Origin: JALHNI01 sp044226365 | Lineage (GTDB): Bacteria > Acidobacteriota > Terriglobia > Bryobacterales > Bryobacteraceae | Assembly (NCBI GenBank): GCA_044226365.1 | Contig: JBGAHE010000004.1 | Location: 70,291 to 134,290, forward strand | Length of the DNA stretch: 64,000 bases | Direction of reading: 5' to 3' | In this document: piece after piece, positions 49,160-58,023 of the stretch | Layout of the letters: each line of letters starts with the position of its first letter | How positions within the stretch are numbered: position 1 is the first letter of the stretch | Made by a program: the position numbers and the translations under genes | Notes under the pieces: generated by a model | Databases searched by the model: none | Told to the model about the DNA's origin: nothing | What the model saw: the letters and a program-made list of their open reading frames with translations, nothing else

Positions 49160-51775
49160 ATGCGGTTGGTGTTCGCGTGCTGGCTGGCGTTGCCGCTTTT
49201 CGGGCAGGTGGCTAATTATCAAAGTGAAGTTCGCCCGCTTTTGAGTAAACGATGTCTGGCCTGCCATGGCCCGGACGAGAGTTCCCGGCAGGCAGGTTTG
49301 CGGCTCGATGTCCGGGAAGGCGCGCTCAAGCGCTCGGTGATCGTCCCGGGAAAGAGCGGCGAATCGAAGCTCGTGGCCCGCATCACAGACGCCAAGCGGC
49401 CGATGCCTCCTACGGGCCCGCGCCTCACCGACGCCGAGGTCGCCTTGCTCAAGCGCTGGATCGACGCCGGCGGTGAGTTTACCGCCCATTGGGCCTATCA
49501 GAAGCCGGTTCGCCCGGCGCTACCAACCACCGAGGCCGGCCATCCGATCGACCGCTTCATCCGCGCCACCTTGCGCACCAAGTCGCTGGCGCCTTCGCCC
49601 GCCGCGGACCCCGCCACCCTCGCGCGTCGTGTCGCCCTCGACCTCACTGGACTGCCCCCTGAGCCCGCCGTCGCCGCTCGTTATCTCAGCCATCCCACGC
49701 CCGAAACCTACGCCAGGTACGTGGATGAGTTACTCGCGAGCGAACGCTACGGCGAACGTTGGGCGAAGATGTGGCTCGACCTTGCTCGCTATGCCGACAC
49801 GCAAGGCTACGAGAAAGATAGCCGCCGTACGATTTGGCCTTACCGCGATTGGGTCATCCGCGCCTTCAACGACAATCTGCCCTACGACCAGTTCACCATC
49901 CGCCAGCTGGCCGGCGACCTACTCCCCGACCCCTCCGTCGACGACCTCGTCGCCACCGGCTTTCATCGCAACACGATGACCAACACCGAAGGCGGCACCG
50001 ACGACGAAGAGTATCGCGACCTCGCCATCCGCGATCGCATCGCCACCACCGGCCAAGTCTGGATGGGGCAAACCTGGGGCTGCGCGCAGTGTCACTCGCA
50101 CAAGTACGATCCGCTCACGCACACAGAGTTCTACCAGCTCTATGGCTTCTTTAACCAGACCGTCGATGACGACCATCCGACGGACCGCCCGGTGCTGAAG
50201 CTCACCGACAGCGCCTCCACGCTGGTGCTGAAGGAACTGCCCGCCGACAAGCTGCGCAAAACGCGCATCTATGACCGCGGCAACTTCCTCACGCCGGGGG
50301 ACGAGGTGCAAGCCGGCACGCCGGCCTTTCTGCCCGCCATGCCCGCCGGCGCCCCCAGGAATCGCCTGGGCTTCGCGCAATGGCTCGTCAGCCCGGAGAA
50401 TCCGTTGATGGCGCGCGTCACCGTGAACCGCTTCTGGAGCCGCCTGATGGGCCGCGGCCTGGTCGAAACCGAGGAAGACTTCGGCACGCAAGGCGCTCCG
50501 CCCTCGCACCCGGAGTTGCTCGATTGGCTCGCCGTCGAGTTCCAACAGAATTGGGACGTGAAGGCTTTGCTGCGGCTCATCGTCACCAGCGAGACCTATC
50601 AGCAATCGTCGAACGTCACGCCCGATCTGTTGCGGCGCGATCCGCAGAATCAGTGGTACGCGAGAGCGGCCCGCTTCCGGCTGGATGCGGAAGCCGTCCG
50701 GGATCAGGCCCTCGCCACCGCCGGACTCCTGAGCCACCGCCTATACGGCCCGCCGGTGATGCCCTGGCAGCCCGATGGCGTCTGGGCGGTGGTGTACAAC
50801 GGCGATGCCTGGAAGACATCCAAAGGCGAAGACCGCTATCGACGGGCACTCTATACGTTCATGCGGCGTACCAGCGCCTATCCGTCGATGATGAACTTCG
50901 ACGCGCCCACGGGCGAAACCTGCACCATCCGGCGCATCCGCACGAACACGCCGTTACAGGCGCTCACCACGATGAACGACCCGACATTCATGGAAGCCGC
51001 TCAACGGCTGGCGATGAAAGCCATGGAAGAGTCACCGCGAGACCCGGCCACGCGCCTGTTCGAGAACACGCTGCTGCGCAAACCCACGCCGGCCGAACTG
51101 CAGCGCGTACAGGCCCTGCAGCGCGCCGCCGAAGCCGACCTGCGCACTCGGCCAGAAGACGCGCGCAAGCTGCTGCACTTCAGCGAAGTGCTCTACACCG
51201 AGGACCGCGCGACGCCGCTGATCGGTGACGCCCGTTCCACCCCCCGCGAATGGCGCTATGTCACCGAAGAGCCCGCCGAAGGCTGGCAGAAGCCAGGGTT
51301 TGCCGACGCTTCCTGGAAGTCCGGCCCCGGTTACTTCGGCTACTTCGAGAAGCCCAGCACCGGCACGCCGATCCGCAGTGTGTGGGACACCGAGTATCTC
51401 TACCTGCGCATCACGGTGGACCTGCCGCAGCGCCTGCCCACGCAATTCAAGATGCCCATCCGCTCCAACGGCGCCTTTGAGATCTGGGTGAATGGCACCT
51501 CTGTGCTCAGCAATCAGATCTATGAGCGCAGCGGTCATTACGAATACGAACTTCCCGAAGCCGGCCAGAAGGCCTTCCGCCCCGGCGCCAACCTGATCGC
51601 CATCAAGGTGACGCGCAACGGCGCCGCCAAAGCCGGGCAGGTGTTCGACGCCGGCCTGGTGGCCAGCCCCGCGCTCGACCTCGGCAAGCCCGCACCCACC
51701 GATGCCAGCCGCGCCGCGTGGGTCGTGGTGGCCAACACGATTCTGAATCTCGACGAAACTTTGACGAGGCGCTAA
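49160..51775 (+). CDS. PSCyt1-DUF1549-DUF1553 secreted protein
   Basis: An 871-residue exported protein (signal MRLVFACWLALPLFGQ). Order: a cytochrome-c-like PSCyt1 domain with KRCLACHGPDES (about residues 25-110), DUF1549 (about 115-320, with ASERYGERWAKMWLDLARYA and a second WGCAQCHSHKYDPL heme-like motif), DUF1553 (about 375-630), and a beta-sandwich tail. This plan is best known from Planctomycetes and Verrucomicrobia and also occurs in Acidobacteria. CxxCH in CLACH and CAQCH could carry heme. The protein is almost always followed by a DUF1501 partner, as here (4-base gap). Confidence 0.9.
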   Translation: MRLVFACWLALPLFGQVANYQSEVRPLLSKRCLACHGPDESSRQAGLRLDVREGALKRSVIVPGKSGESKLVARITDAKRPMPPTGPRLTDAEVALLKRWIDAGGEFTAHWAYQKPVRPALPTTEAGHPIDRFIRATLRTKSLAPSPAADPATLARRVALDLTGLPPEPAVAARYLSHPTPETYARYVDELLASERYGERWAKMWLDLARYADTQGYEKDSRRTIWPYRDWVIRAFNDNLPYDQFTIRQLAGDLLPDPSVDDLVATGFHRNTMTNTEGGTDDEEYRDLAIRDRIATTGQVWMGQTWGCAQCHSHKYDPLTHTEFYQLYGFFNQTVDDDHPTDRPVLKLTDSASTLVLKELPADKLRKTRIYDRGNFLTPGDEVQAGTPAFLPAMPAGAPRNRLGFAQWLVSPENPLMARVTVNRFWSRLMGRGLVETEEDFGTQGAPPSHPELLDWLAVEFQQNWDVKALLRLIVTSETYQQSSNVTPDLLRRDPQNQWYARAARFRLDAEAVRDQALATAGLLSHRLYGPPVMPWQPDGVWAVVYNGDAWKTSKGEDRYRRALYTFMRRTSAYPSMMNFDAPTGETCTIRRIRTNTPLQALTTMNDPTFMEAAQRLAMKAMEESPRDPATRLFENTLLRKPTPAELQRVQALQRAAEADLRTRPEDARKLLHFSEVLYTEDRATPLIGDARSTPREWRYVTEEPAEGWQKPGFADASWKSGPGYFGYFEKPSTGTPIRSVWDTEYLYLRITVDLPQRLPTQFKMPIRSNGAFEIWVNGTSVLSNQIYERSGHYEYELPEAGQKAFRPGANLIAIKVTRNGAAKAGQVFDAGLVASPALDLGKPAPTDASRAAWVVVANTILNLDETLTRR

Positions 51776-51779
51776 GCGA

Positions 51780-53189
51780 ATGAAGCATCCGGTTCTTGAA
51801 GGCACGCGCCGCCATTTCCTGGGCGGCTGTAGTTTGGGGTTGGCCAACATGTTTCTGGCCGAAGCGCAGGAAGGCGCGTCGGCCAAACTGCCGACAGCCA
51901 AGGCCAAGTCCGTCATCTATCTGCACATGGCCGGCTCACCCAGCCAGTTGGAACTCTTTGACCCGAAGCCCGAGTTGGTGAAGTTCAACGGCAAGCCCTG
52001 CCCGGACGAGTTGCTGAAGGGTAAACGCTTCGCCTTCATCAAGGGCGTGCCCAAGATGCTGGGAACGCCCTATAAGTTCGCGCAGTACGGACAGTCAGGC
52101 ACCTGGCTCAGCGAGTTGCTGCCCCATTTCTCGCAGGTGGTGGACGACGTCACCCTGGTCCACTCGATGACCACGGATCAGTTCAATCACGCGCCCGCGC
52201 AGCTCTTCGTCCAAACCGGCAATCCGCGGCTCGGCTACGCGTCGATGGGCGCCTGGGCCACGTACGGGCTCGGCACCGAGAACAAGGATCTGCCCGGCTT
52301 CGTGGTGCTCACCAGCGGTGGCAACAACCCCGACGGCGGTAAGAGCCTGTGGGGCAGCGGCTTTCTGCCCAGCGTGCACCAGGGCGTGCATTGCCGCTCG
52401 CAAGGCGAACCCGTGCTGTTCCTGAACGAGCCCGAGGGCATGAACCGGCAGTTGCGGCGCAAGACGCTGGACGCCTTGCGCGACCTGAACGCCATGGAGC
52501 ACAAACAGCAGGGCGACCCCGAAATCGATGCCCGCATGGCGCAGTACGAACTCGCCTTCCGCATGCAGACCGCCGTGCCGCAGGTGATGGACATCAGCAA
52601 AGAGCCGGCCACGGTGCACGAAGAGTACGGCACGGAACCGGGCAAGGTGAGCTTTGCGAACAACTGCCTGCTCGCCAGACGTCTGGTCGAGAACGGCGTC
52701 CGCTTCGTCCAGCTTTACGACTGGGGTTGGGACCACCACGGCACCAGCCGCCGCGACGACATCCGCTACGGCCTGGCGCCGCATGCCCAAGCCGTGGACA
52801 AGCCCTTGAAAGCCCTCATCCAGGACCTGAAGCGACGCGGACTGCTGGATCAAACCCTGGTGGTCTTCGGCGGCGAGTTTGGCCGCACGCCCATGCGCGA
52901 GAACCGCAACGGCGTGGAAGGCCAGTTCATCGGCCGCGATCACCATCCGTATGCCTTCACCATGGTGATGGCCGGCGGCGGCTTCAAGCGTGGCTTGAAT
53001 TACGGCGAGTCCGACGACATCGGCTACTACGTGACGCGCCATCCGATGACGCCGCGCGACCTGCAAGCCACCATCCTGCACCAACTGGGCTTGGATCCCT
53101 ATCGCCTGCATTATCCTTACCAGGGCCTCAACCAGCGCCTGATCGGCCCCACTGACGAGGGCCGGGTGATGAAGGATCTGCTGATCTAA
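51780..53189 (+). CDS. DUF1501 secreted protein (partner of the PSCyt1 protein)
   Basis: A 469-residue protein. The N-terminus GTRRHFLGGCSLGLANMFLA has an RRHF twin-arginine-like signal. The body follows the DUF1501 alkaline-phosphatase-like fold: VIYLHMAGSPSQLELFDPKP, LVHSMTTDQFNHAPAQLF, GGEFGRTPMRENRNG, and a final RHPMTPRDLQATILHQLGLD. The fold is sulfatase/phosphatase-like, but no catalytic activity is proven for this family. It is four bases after the DUF1549/1553 gene. A perfect hairpin follows the stop. Confidence 0.9.
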   Translation: MKHPVLEGTRRHFLGGCSLGLANMFLAEAQEGASAKLPTAKAKSVIYLHMAGSPSQLELFDPKPELVKFNGKPCPDELLKGKRFAFIKGVPKMLGTPYKFAQYGQSGTWLSELLPHFSQVVDDVTLVHSMTTDQFNHAPAQLFVQTGNPRLGYASMGAWATYGLGTENKDLPGFVVLTSGGNNPDGGKSLWGSGFLPSVHQGVHCRSQGEPVLFLNEPEGMNRQLRRKTLDALRDLNAMEHKQQGDPEIDARMAQYELAFRMQTAVPQVMDISKEPATVHEEYGTEPGKVSFANNCLLARRLVENGVRFVQLYDWGWDHHGTSRRDDIRYGLAPHAQAVDKPLKALIQDLKRRGLLDQTLVVFGGEFGRTPMRENRNGVEGQFIGRDHHPYAFTMVMAGGGFKRGLNYGESDDIGYYVTRHPMTPRDLQATILHQLGLDPYRLHYPYQGLNQRLIGPTDEGRVMKDLLI

Positions 53190-53195
53190 AAAGTG

Positions 53196-53262
53196 TCGAA
53201 AAGTGATGAGGCGAGAGTCCGAAGACTCTCGCCTCATCGCGTCCAAAAGTGTAGAAAAGTGT
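53196..53262. terminator. Perfect 15-bp hairpin flanked by AAAAGTG repeats
   Basis: GATGAGGCGAGAGTC (53205-53219) pairs with 53224-53238 around a CGAA loop. AAAAGTG or a close variant occurs twice before and twice after the stem. The element lies between the convergent DUF1501 and TonB-receptor genes, so it can end transcription from both sides. The flanking repeats suggest it may be more than a plain terminator, for example a REP-like unit. Confidence 0.7.
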
Positions 53263-53275
53263 CGAATCCGTCGGG

Positions 53276-56200
53276 CTAGAAATAGAACTTCGCGCCCAAC
53301 TGGATCACGCGCGTCGTCTGCCCCTGGAGGCCGGCGCCCACTTTCCCGAAGTTCACCGACCGGATGCCACGATCCACCGAACCCGGCTGGATGTTGTAGT
53401 GGTTGAACAGGTTGTAGAACTCGGTGCGGAACTCGGCGCGGCGCGTTTCGCCGAAACGGAACTGCTTGTTCACCGAGAAATCGACATTGATCAAGCCCGG
53501 CAGGCGGATGGCGCCCGTGCGAGCCGAGTTGCCGTACTTGCCGAACGCCGGTTCGGCGAAAGCCGCTGTGTTGAACCAGCGCTGATAGGTGCGCGAACCG
53601 CTGTCGAGGTTCGCATTCTGGCCGGCCACCATGTCGGGCCGCGAGCCCACGCCGGTGCCGGTGGTGTCGATGCCGAAGGCGATGTCGCCGGGGAAGCCGC
53701 TTTGCGCCACTACGATCGAGGAAGCCTGCCAGCCGCCCAGCAGCGTCCGCATCATCGCCGGCGCGCCGGAGAAGAACGGGATGTCGTACACCAGCGACTG
53801 CACGAAGCGCTGCGTGACGTCGAAGCCGCACAAGGAACGCTCGCCGTGCATGTCGTAGATGTTCTGCATGGTGCCAATGAAGGAACCGCCGCCGATGTCG
53901 GCGCCGATGTCGCTCGGGCCGGAGATGCATTTGGACCACGTATACGACGTGAGCGTGTTCAGACCGCGCGCCATGCGCCGGTCCGCCCGCAGTTGCAGCG
54001 AGTGGTAGTTGCTGTTGCCAATCGACTTGTCGCCCTGGATGGAGCGCTGGAACGCTTGATTGGGACGGCGGGCGTTGATCGAAGCCAGGCCCGGGGTGCG
54101 CGGATCCACCAGCACGTCCGGACGGTTCATCGCCGGCAGCGTCACGCTGAGGCGCGTGCTCTTCGAGCCCACGTAACCCACGTCCACCAGGAAGCCGGCG
54201 AACGTCTTCTTCTGGATGGTGAAGTTCCACTGCTGAATGTACGCGTCACGATAGTTCGGATCGTTCGAGGGCACGGCGTTCAACTGCACCGTGGGCGAGA
54301 CGGCGCTCGCAAACGGATTGTCGAAGAAGATGGTGGGGCGACCGGCGGGAGCGCCATCGACCTGATAGCTGCCCTTGGCCTGCGACGACTCGGTCATGCC
54401 GAACGGCGCGTTCGGGTGGATGTGGTTGTAGTAGATGCCATAGCCCATCCGCACCACCGCATCCTTGACGAACGCCGGGCGCCAGGCCAGGCCGAAGCGC
54501 GGGGCGAAGTTGTTCTTGTCGCCGCGCACCATCCGAGGATAGGCGGCCGTGGCCGGCGTCACCAGCTTGGTAACGTAGACGCCGTTCTGTTCGATGTTGG
54601 CCATGCGGCCCTGCGAGTCAAACAGCGGCTGCAGGTAGTCGTAGCGGATGCCGATGTTCATCGTCAGGTTCGGCGTGATCTTCCAGTCGTCCTGCACGAA
54701 GTAGCTCTGCCACAGGCCCTTGAGGTCCGTGTTGGTGTGGTCGGGGTTGATTTCGGCGTACTTCACGTAGCCGAGCATGAAGTCGGCCAGCGAGGACCCG
54801 GTGTAGGTGCCGTCGAAGCGGAAGGTGCCGCGCGCGTTACGAGCCTGTTCGAAGGTGAAGCCGCGGCGCACGAAGTCGACACCGGCCTTGTAGAAATGCT
54901 TGCCGCGCTGGATGCTGACAATGTCGTTGAAGTTGTAGACGGCATTGGCGCGCACGCGCGGACCGATCTGGCGCTGCAGGTCGAAGACGCTATAGCCGCC
55001 ATCGAGGCCGTTGGCGATGGAGATGCTCGGCGGACCGAAGTCCACCGGCAGGCGCGACACCAGCGGCAGCTTCATCAGCCCGGCGATGTCGAAAGCGGAC
55101 TTGCCGGTGGTGCCGAAGATTTCATCCTCGGTCATGTCGTTCCAGCCGAAGCGGGCTTCATTGACGATCGAGGGCGTCAGCATGCGGGTCCAGGTGCCGG
55201 CCAGGTTCTGCGTGCGGGCATCGTTGTCGCGCTGGTCGTTGCCCCAATAGGGCACGCCTTTTTCCTTGGTGGAGTTGCGCACGTAGCGGAAGGCCAGCGA
55301 GTCCTTGCTGGTGAGGTTATGGTCCAAGCGGTAGGTAAAGTTGTCTTGCGTGGCCACCGCGCTCAAAGGATTATTGATGAAGTTCTGGGTGCCCACCGCG
55401 GTGTTGGCTTCGGGCGTGAACTTGAGGAAGGCCACGGCTTGCGGGCTTAACTGCGATACCGGGATGCGGTTGTTGACGATGCCGATGTTCATCGGATCGC
55501 GCAGGGTGAGCGGCTGCCCGGTGCGGGCATCGCGCAGCGCGCTGAAGTCGCCGTTGCGCATGGCGGTAGGCGGCACCAGCCGGTAGGAGGCGGTGGCGCC
55601 GGAAGCCAGGCGGCCGCTTTCCCAGTTGAAGAAGAAGAACGTGCGGTTGCGGCCGTTGTAGATCTTGGGCAGCCACACCGGACCACCGATGTTGGCGCCG
55701 TACTGATTGCGGTTCAAGCGCGGGGAGACGACGTCCTTCTGGGCGATGGCGTCATAGGTCTGGGTGAGCGCGTCGTTGCGGTTGAACTCCCACAGCGTGC
55801 CACGGAACTGATTGCCGCCGCGGCGCGTGAGAATCGAAACCTGGCCGCCAGGCGAGCCGCCGTACTCAGCCCCGAAAGTGGACGTTTCGACGCGGAACTC
55901 CGACAGGGAGTCCACCGAGAGGGCGAAGGGGTAGGTGTAGCCGTCGTAGTCCATAAATTCGACACCGTCGAGGTAAAAGCGATTGTTGGTGTCGCGGGCG
56001 CCGTTGGCCGACATCCCGGTGCCGCCAAACGCGGACGAAGTCTCACCGATGGAGCCGCGGCCGCGGCGGACGGAGATCGAACCCGGCGTTCCGGGATTTA
56101 CACCCGGAATTAATTGGGCGAGCTGAATGAAGTTGCGTCCATTCAGCGGCAGATCGACGATTTTTTCAGCATTGATGACCGCGCCAACCGAAGCCGATTC

Positions 56201-56578
56201 GGTTTGGAGCGCCACGGCGCTGCCCGAGACCGACATCGTCTGCGTGACGTCGCCCACTTCGAGGACCAGATCGAGACGGACGGTCTGGCCGACCTGGAGC
56301 ACGAAGGACTCCACCTGGTACTTCCGGAAGCCCTTGGCCGTCGCTGTGAGCGAGTAGGAGGAGGCCGGGAGGAACGGCACGGAGAAGGCGCCGCTCGAGT
56401 CCGTGGTGGTTTCCCGGCTGACGTTGGTTTGGAGGTTCGTGACCTGGACCTGAACGTTGGCGATCACAGCGCCCGACGGGTCGGCAGCGATGCCGGTGAC
56501 GGTGCCATTGATCTGTTGGGCGGGTAGGAAGGCGCACGAGAGCAGCGCCAGTGGGAGAAATTTCGAGATCAGCTTCAT
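53276..56578 (-). CDS. Oar-like TonB-dependent outer-membrane receptor
   Basis: An 1,100-residue protein from the ATG at 56578, after AGGGG at 8 bases. Signal LPLALLSCAFLPAQQ is followed by a carboxypeptidase-regulatory-like domain (INGTVTGIAADPSGAVIANV onward). The plug has LPLNGRNFIQLAQLIPGV, and the large beta-barrel ends in VIQLGAKFYF with a terminal phenylalanine. The LNGRNF plug motif and the CarboxypepD_reg domain are typical of Oar/Cna-B-like receptors that are highly expanded in Solibacter-type Acidobacteria. They import large substrates such as peptides or glycans, though none is known here. It is divergent from the membrane regulator at 56723. Confidence 0.92.
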   Translation of the reverse strand: MKLISKFLPLALLSCAFLPAQQINGTVTGIAADPSGAVIANVQVQVTNLQTNVSRETTTDSSGAFSVPFLPASSYSLTATAKGFRKYQVESFVLQVGQTVRLDLVLEVGDVTQTMSVSGSAVALQTESASVGAVINAEKIVDLPLNGRNFIQLAQLIPGVNPGTPGSISVRRGRGSIGETSSAFGGTGMSANGARDTNNRFYLDGVEFMDYDGYTYPFALSVDSLSEFRVETSTFGAEYGGSPGGQVSILTRRGGNQFRGTLWEFNRNDALTQTYDAIAQKDVVSPRLNRNQYGANIGGPVWLPKIYNGRNRTFFFFNWESGRLASGATASYRLVPPTAMRNGDFSALRDARTGQPLTLRDPMNIGIVNNRIPVSQLSPQAVAFLKFTPEANTAVGTQNFINNPLSAVATQDNFTYRLDHNLTSKDSLAFRYVRNSTKEKGVPYWGNDQRDNDARTQNLAGTWTRMLTPSIVNEARFGWNDMTEDEIFGTTGKSAFDIAGLMKLPLVSRLPVDFGPPSISIANGLDGGYSVFDLQRQIGPRVRANAVYNFNDIVSIQRGKHFYKAGVDFVRRGFTFEQARNARGTFRFDGTYTGSSLADFMLGYVKYAEINPDHTNTDLKGLWQSYFVQDDWKITPNLTMNIGIRYDYLQPLFDSQGRMANIEQNGVYVTKLVTPATAAYPRMVRGDKNNFAPRFGLAWRPAFVKDAVVRMGYGIYYNHIHPNAPFGMTESSQAKGSYQVDGAPAGRPTIFFDNPFASAVSPTVQLNAVPSNDPNYRDAYIQQWNFTIQKKTFAGFLVDVGYVGSKSTRLSVTLPAMNRPDVLVDPRTPGLASINARRPNQAFQRSIQGDKSIGNSNYHSLQLRADRRMARGLNTLTSYTWSKCISGPSDIGADIGGGSFIGTMQNIYDMHGERSLCGFDVTQRFVQSLVYDIPFFSGAPAMMRTLLGGWQASSIVVAQSGFPGDIAFGIDTTGTGVGSRPDMVAGQNANLDSGSRTYQRWFNTAAFAEPAFGKYGNSARTGAIRLPGLINVDFSVNKQFRFGETRRAEFRTEFYNLFNHYNIQPGSVDRGIRSVNFGKVGAGLQGQTTRVIQLGAKFYF

Positions 56579-56648
56579 GGATGAGCCCCTAAGGTACAGC
56601 GGTGGGATACTCCAGGCATCATGCCGGGCGGGCGGCGGGGGAACAAGT

Positions 56649-56669
56649 GAATTCTCGGCGAATTCTCCG
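56649..56669. promoter_or_regulatory. Candidate operator: two GAATTCTCsG direct repeats, 11-bp period
   Basis: GAATTCTCGG (56649-56658) and GAATTCTCCG (56660-56669) are tandem half-sites one helical turn apart, between the receptor gene (starting 56578) and the membrane-regulator gene (starting 56723). A GTGATTCAC dyad follows at 56686-56694. The regulator gene next door is a natural candidate to bind here. Confidence 0.5.
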
Positions 56670-56722
56670 TGAAGAGTCGCCGTAAGTGATTCACAACACG
56701 AGAGGGTGTTACCATTCACCTT

Positions 56723-58006
56723 ATGGCTCAGGAAGCCCGAGTTCCCGAGAAGTCCGGGCTCACCTTGCCACCGGAAAAAGACGAACGGTGGGAGGTTGTC
56801 GAGCGGATTTGCCTCGCTGCATCGTTCCGCCGCTCCGTTAAGCTGCGGGATTTGCTCATCTACCTTTGCCACCGCTGGTGGACCGAAGGCGTCAGCGAGA
56901 TCCGCGAGCACGAGATTGGGGTCGACGTATTTCAGCGTCCGGCCGACTACGACTCTGCCCAGGACACCCTGGTCCGAGTGCAGGCGTCCCAGCTTCGCAA
57001 ACGGCTGGAACGCTACTTCAGCGACGAGGGTCGCGACGAGTCGCTGATCCTGGAGATTGCCAAGGGCACCTATGAGCCCGTGCTGCGGGAGCGCCTGAGC
57101 GAGACTTTGCCCGCTCCGGGGCTCGCGCCATCGACGACGAACCCGGAGCCGGCGCGCTCCTGGCAGACCCGGGCCCTGGCCATCGTCTGCGTCTTATTGA
57201 CCGGGCTTTGCGTCTGGCTCTGGCAGCGTCCGCCGGCTTCGGCGATCGAGGGGCCGACGTTGCGCCGCTTCTGGGCGGCCTTCGCCCCGCCCGGCGAGGA
57301 GACGACGGTGGTGATCGCCGACGGCGCGTTCTCCGCGATCCAGGACATGCTGCACCGGCCGATCCAACTGAACGAGTACGTCAGCCGCGGCTATCGCGCC
57401 GAACTCGATCGTCCGGAGCACTCAGCCGAGAAGAAGGACCTCCTGCGCTACATGATGGAGCGGCGGTACACGTCGCTGGCCGACGTGATGCTGATGAAGC
57501 GCCTGTGGACCGCCGGAGTGCTGAACCCGGCCCAGACGTCCGTTCTTTATTCCCGTGACATGCATTTGCGCAGCCTGCAGAAGGGCAACCACATCCTGGT
57601 GGGCTCGCGCCGCGCCGTGCCGTGGGTGGACATCTTTGACGACTCGCTCGACTTCCACTTCGTCTACGACGAAGGCACGCGCTCGGTGCGCGTGGAGAAT
57701 CGTCATCCGCAAAACGGCGAGCCGGCTTCCTACGAGTTGCCCGCCGGGTCGGCGGATCGCTTCTCGGTGGTGGCCTCGTTGCCCAATTCGAGCAAGACCG
57801 GCAATATTCTGATCCTCTCCGGCCAGGAGATGTCCGGGACAGAAGCGGCGGCGAATCTGATGACGACGGAAGCTCTGTTCTCCGAGTTGCTCGCGCGCCT
57901 GCCCGCCCCGACGCACGGGGTGCCACGCTTCGAAGCCCTGCTGCGCGTGAAGCACGTGGAGTACACCATGCAAGGCTTCGAGATTCTCGCGGTTCATCCG
58001 CATTAG
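56723..58006 (+). CDS. Membrane-anchored winged-helix-like regulator
   Basis: A 427-residue protein. Residues 20-125 hold a winged-helix-like DNA-binding pattern: FRRSVKLRDLLIYLCHRWW, VSEIREHEIGVDVFQRPADY, and DTLVRVQASQLRKRLERYFS with LEIAKGTYEPV. This pattern is shared with the N-terminal DNA-binding domain of some TPR/adenylate-cyclase-like regulators. One membrane helix (LAIVCVLLTGLCVWLWQ, about 150-167) puts the 260-residue C-terminal domain outside the cytoplasm, where it could sense a signal. It is divergent from the TonB receptor (144 bases between starts), so it may control it in response to substrate passage. Function is inferred. Confidence 0.7.
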   Translation: MAQEARVPEKSGLTLPPEKDERWEVVERICLAASFRRSVKLRDLLIYLCHRWWTEGVSEIREHEIGVDVFQRPADYDSAQDTLVRVQASQLRKRLERYFSDEGRDESLILEIAKGTYEPVLRERLSETLPAPGLAPSTTNPEPARSWQTRALAIVCVLLTGLCVWLWQRPPASAIEGPTLRRFWAAFAPPGEETTVVIADGAFSAIQDMLHRPIQLNEYVSRGYRAELDRPEHSAEKKDLLRYMMERRYTSLADVMLMKRLWTAGVLNPAQTSVLYSRDMHLRSLQKGNHILVGSRRAVPWVDIFDDSLDFHFVYDEGTRSVRVENRHPQNGEPASYELPAGSADRFSVVASLPNSSKTGNILILSGQEMSGTEAAANLMTTEALFSELLARLPAPTHGVPRFEALLRVKHVEYTMQGFEILAVHPH

Positions 58007-58023
58007 AACGCGGTGGCGGCAGC

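Noticed and set aside
52095..54230. A 711-codon minus-strand open frame across the DUF1501 gene and the receptor C-terminus
   Set aside because: It overlaps two clear genes in other frames, contains no conserved motif, and runs through the hairpin terminator.
53399..55450. A 683-codon plus-strand open frame opposite the TonB receptor
   Set aside because: The composition is that of an antisense shadow and the receptor frame on the other strand is complete and well supported.
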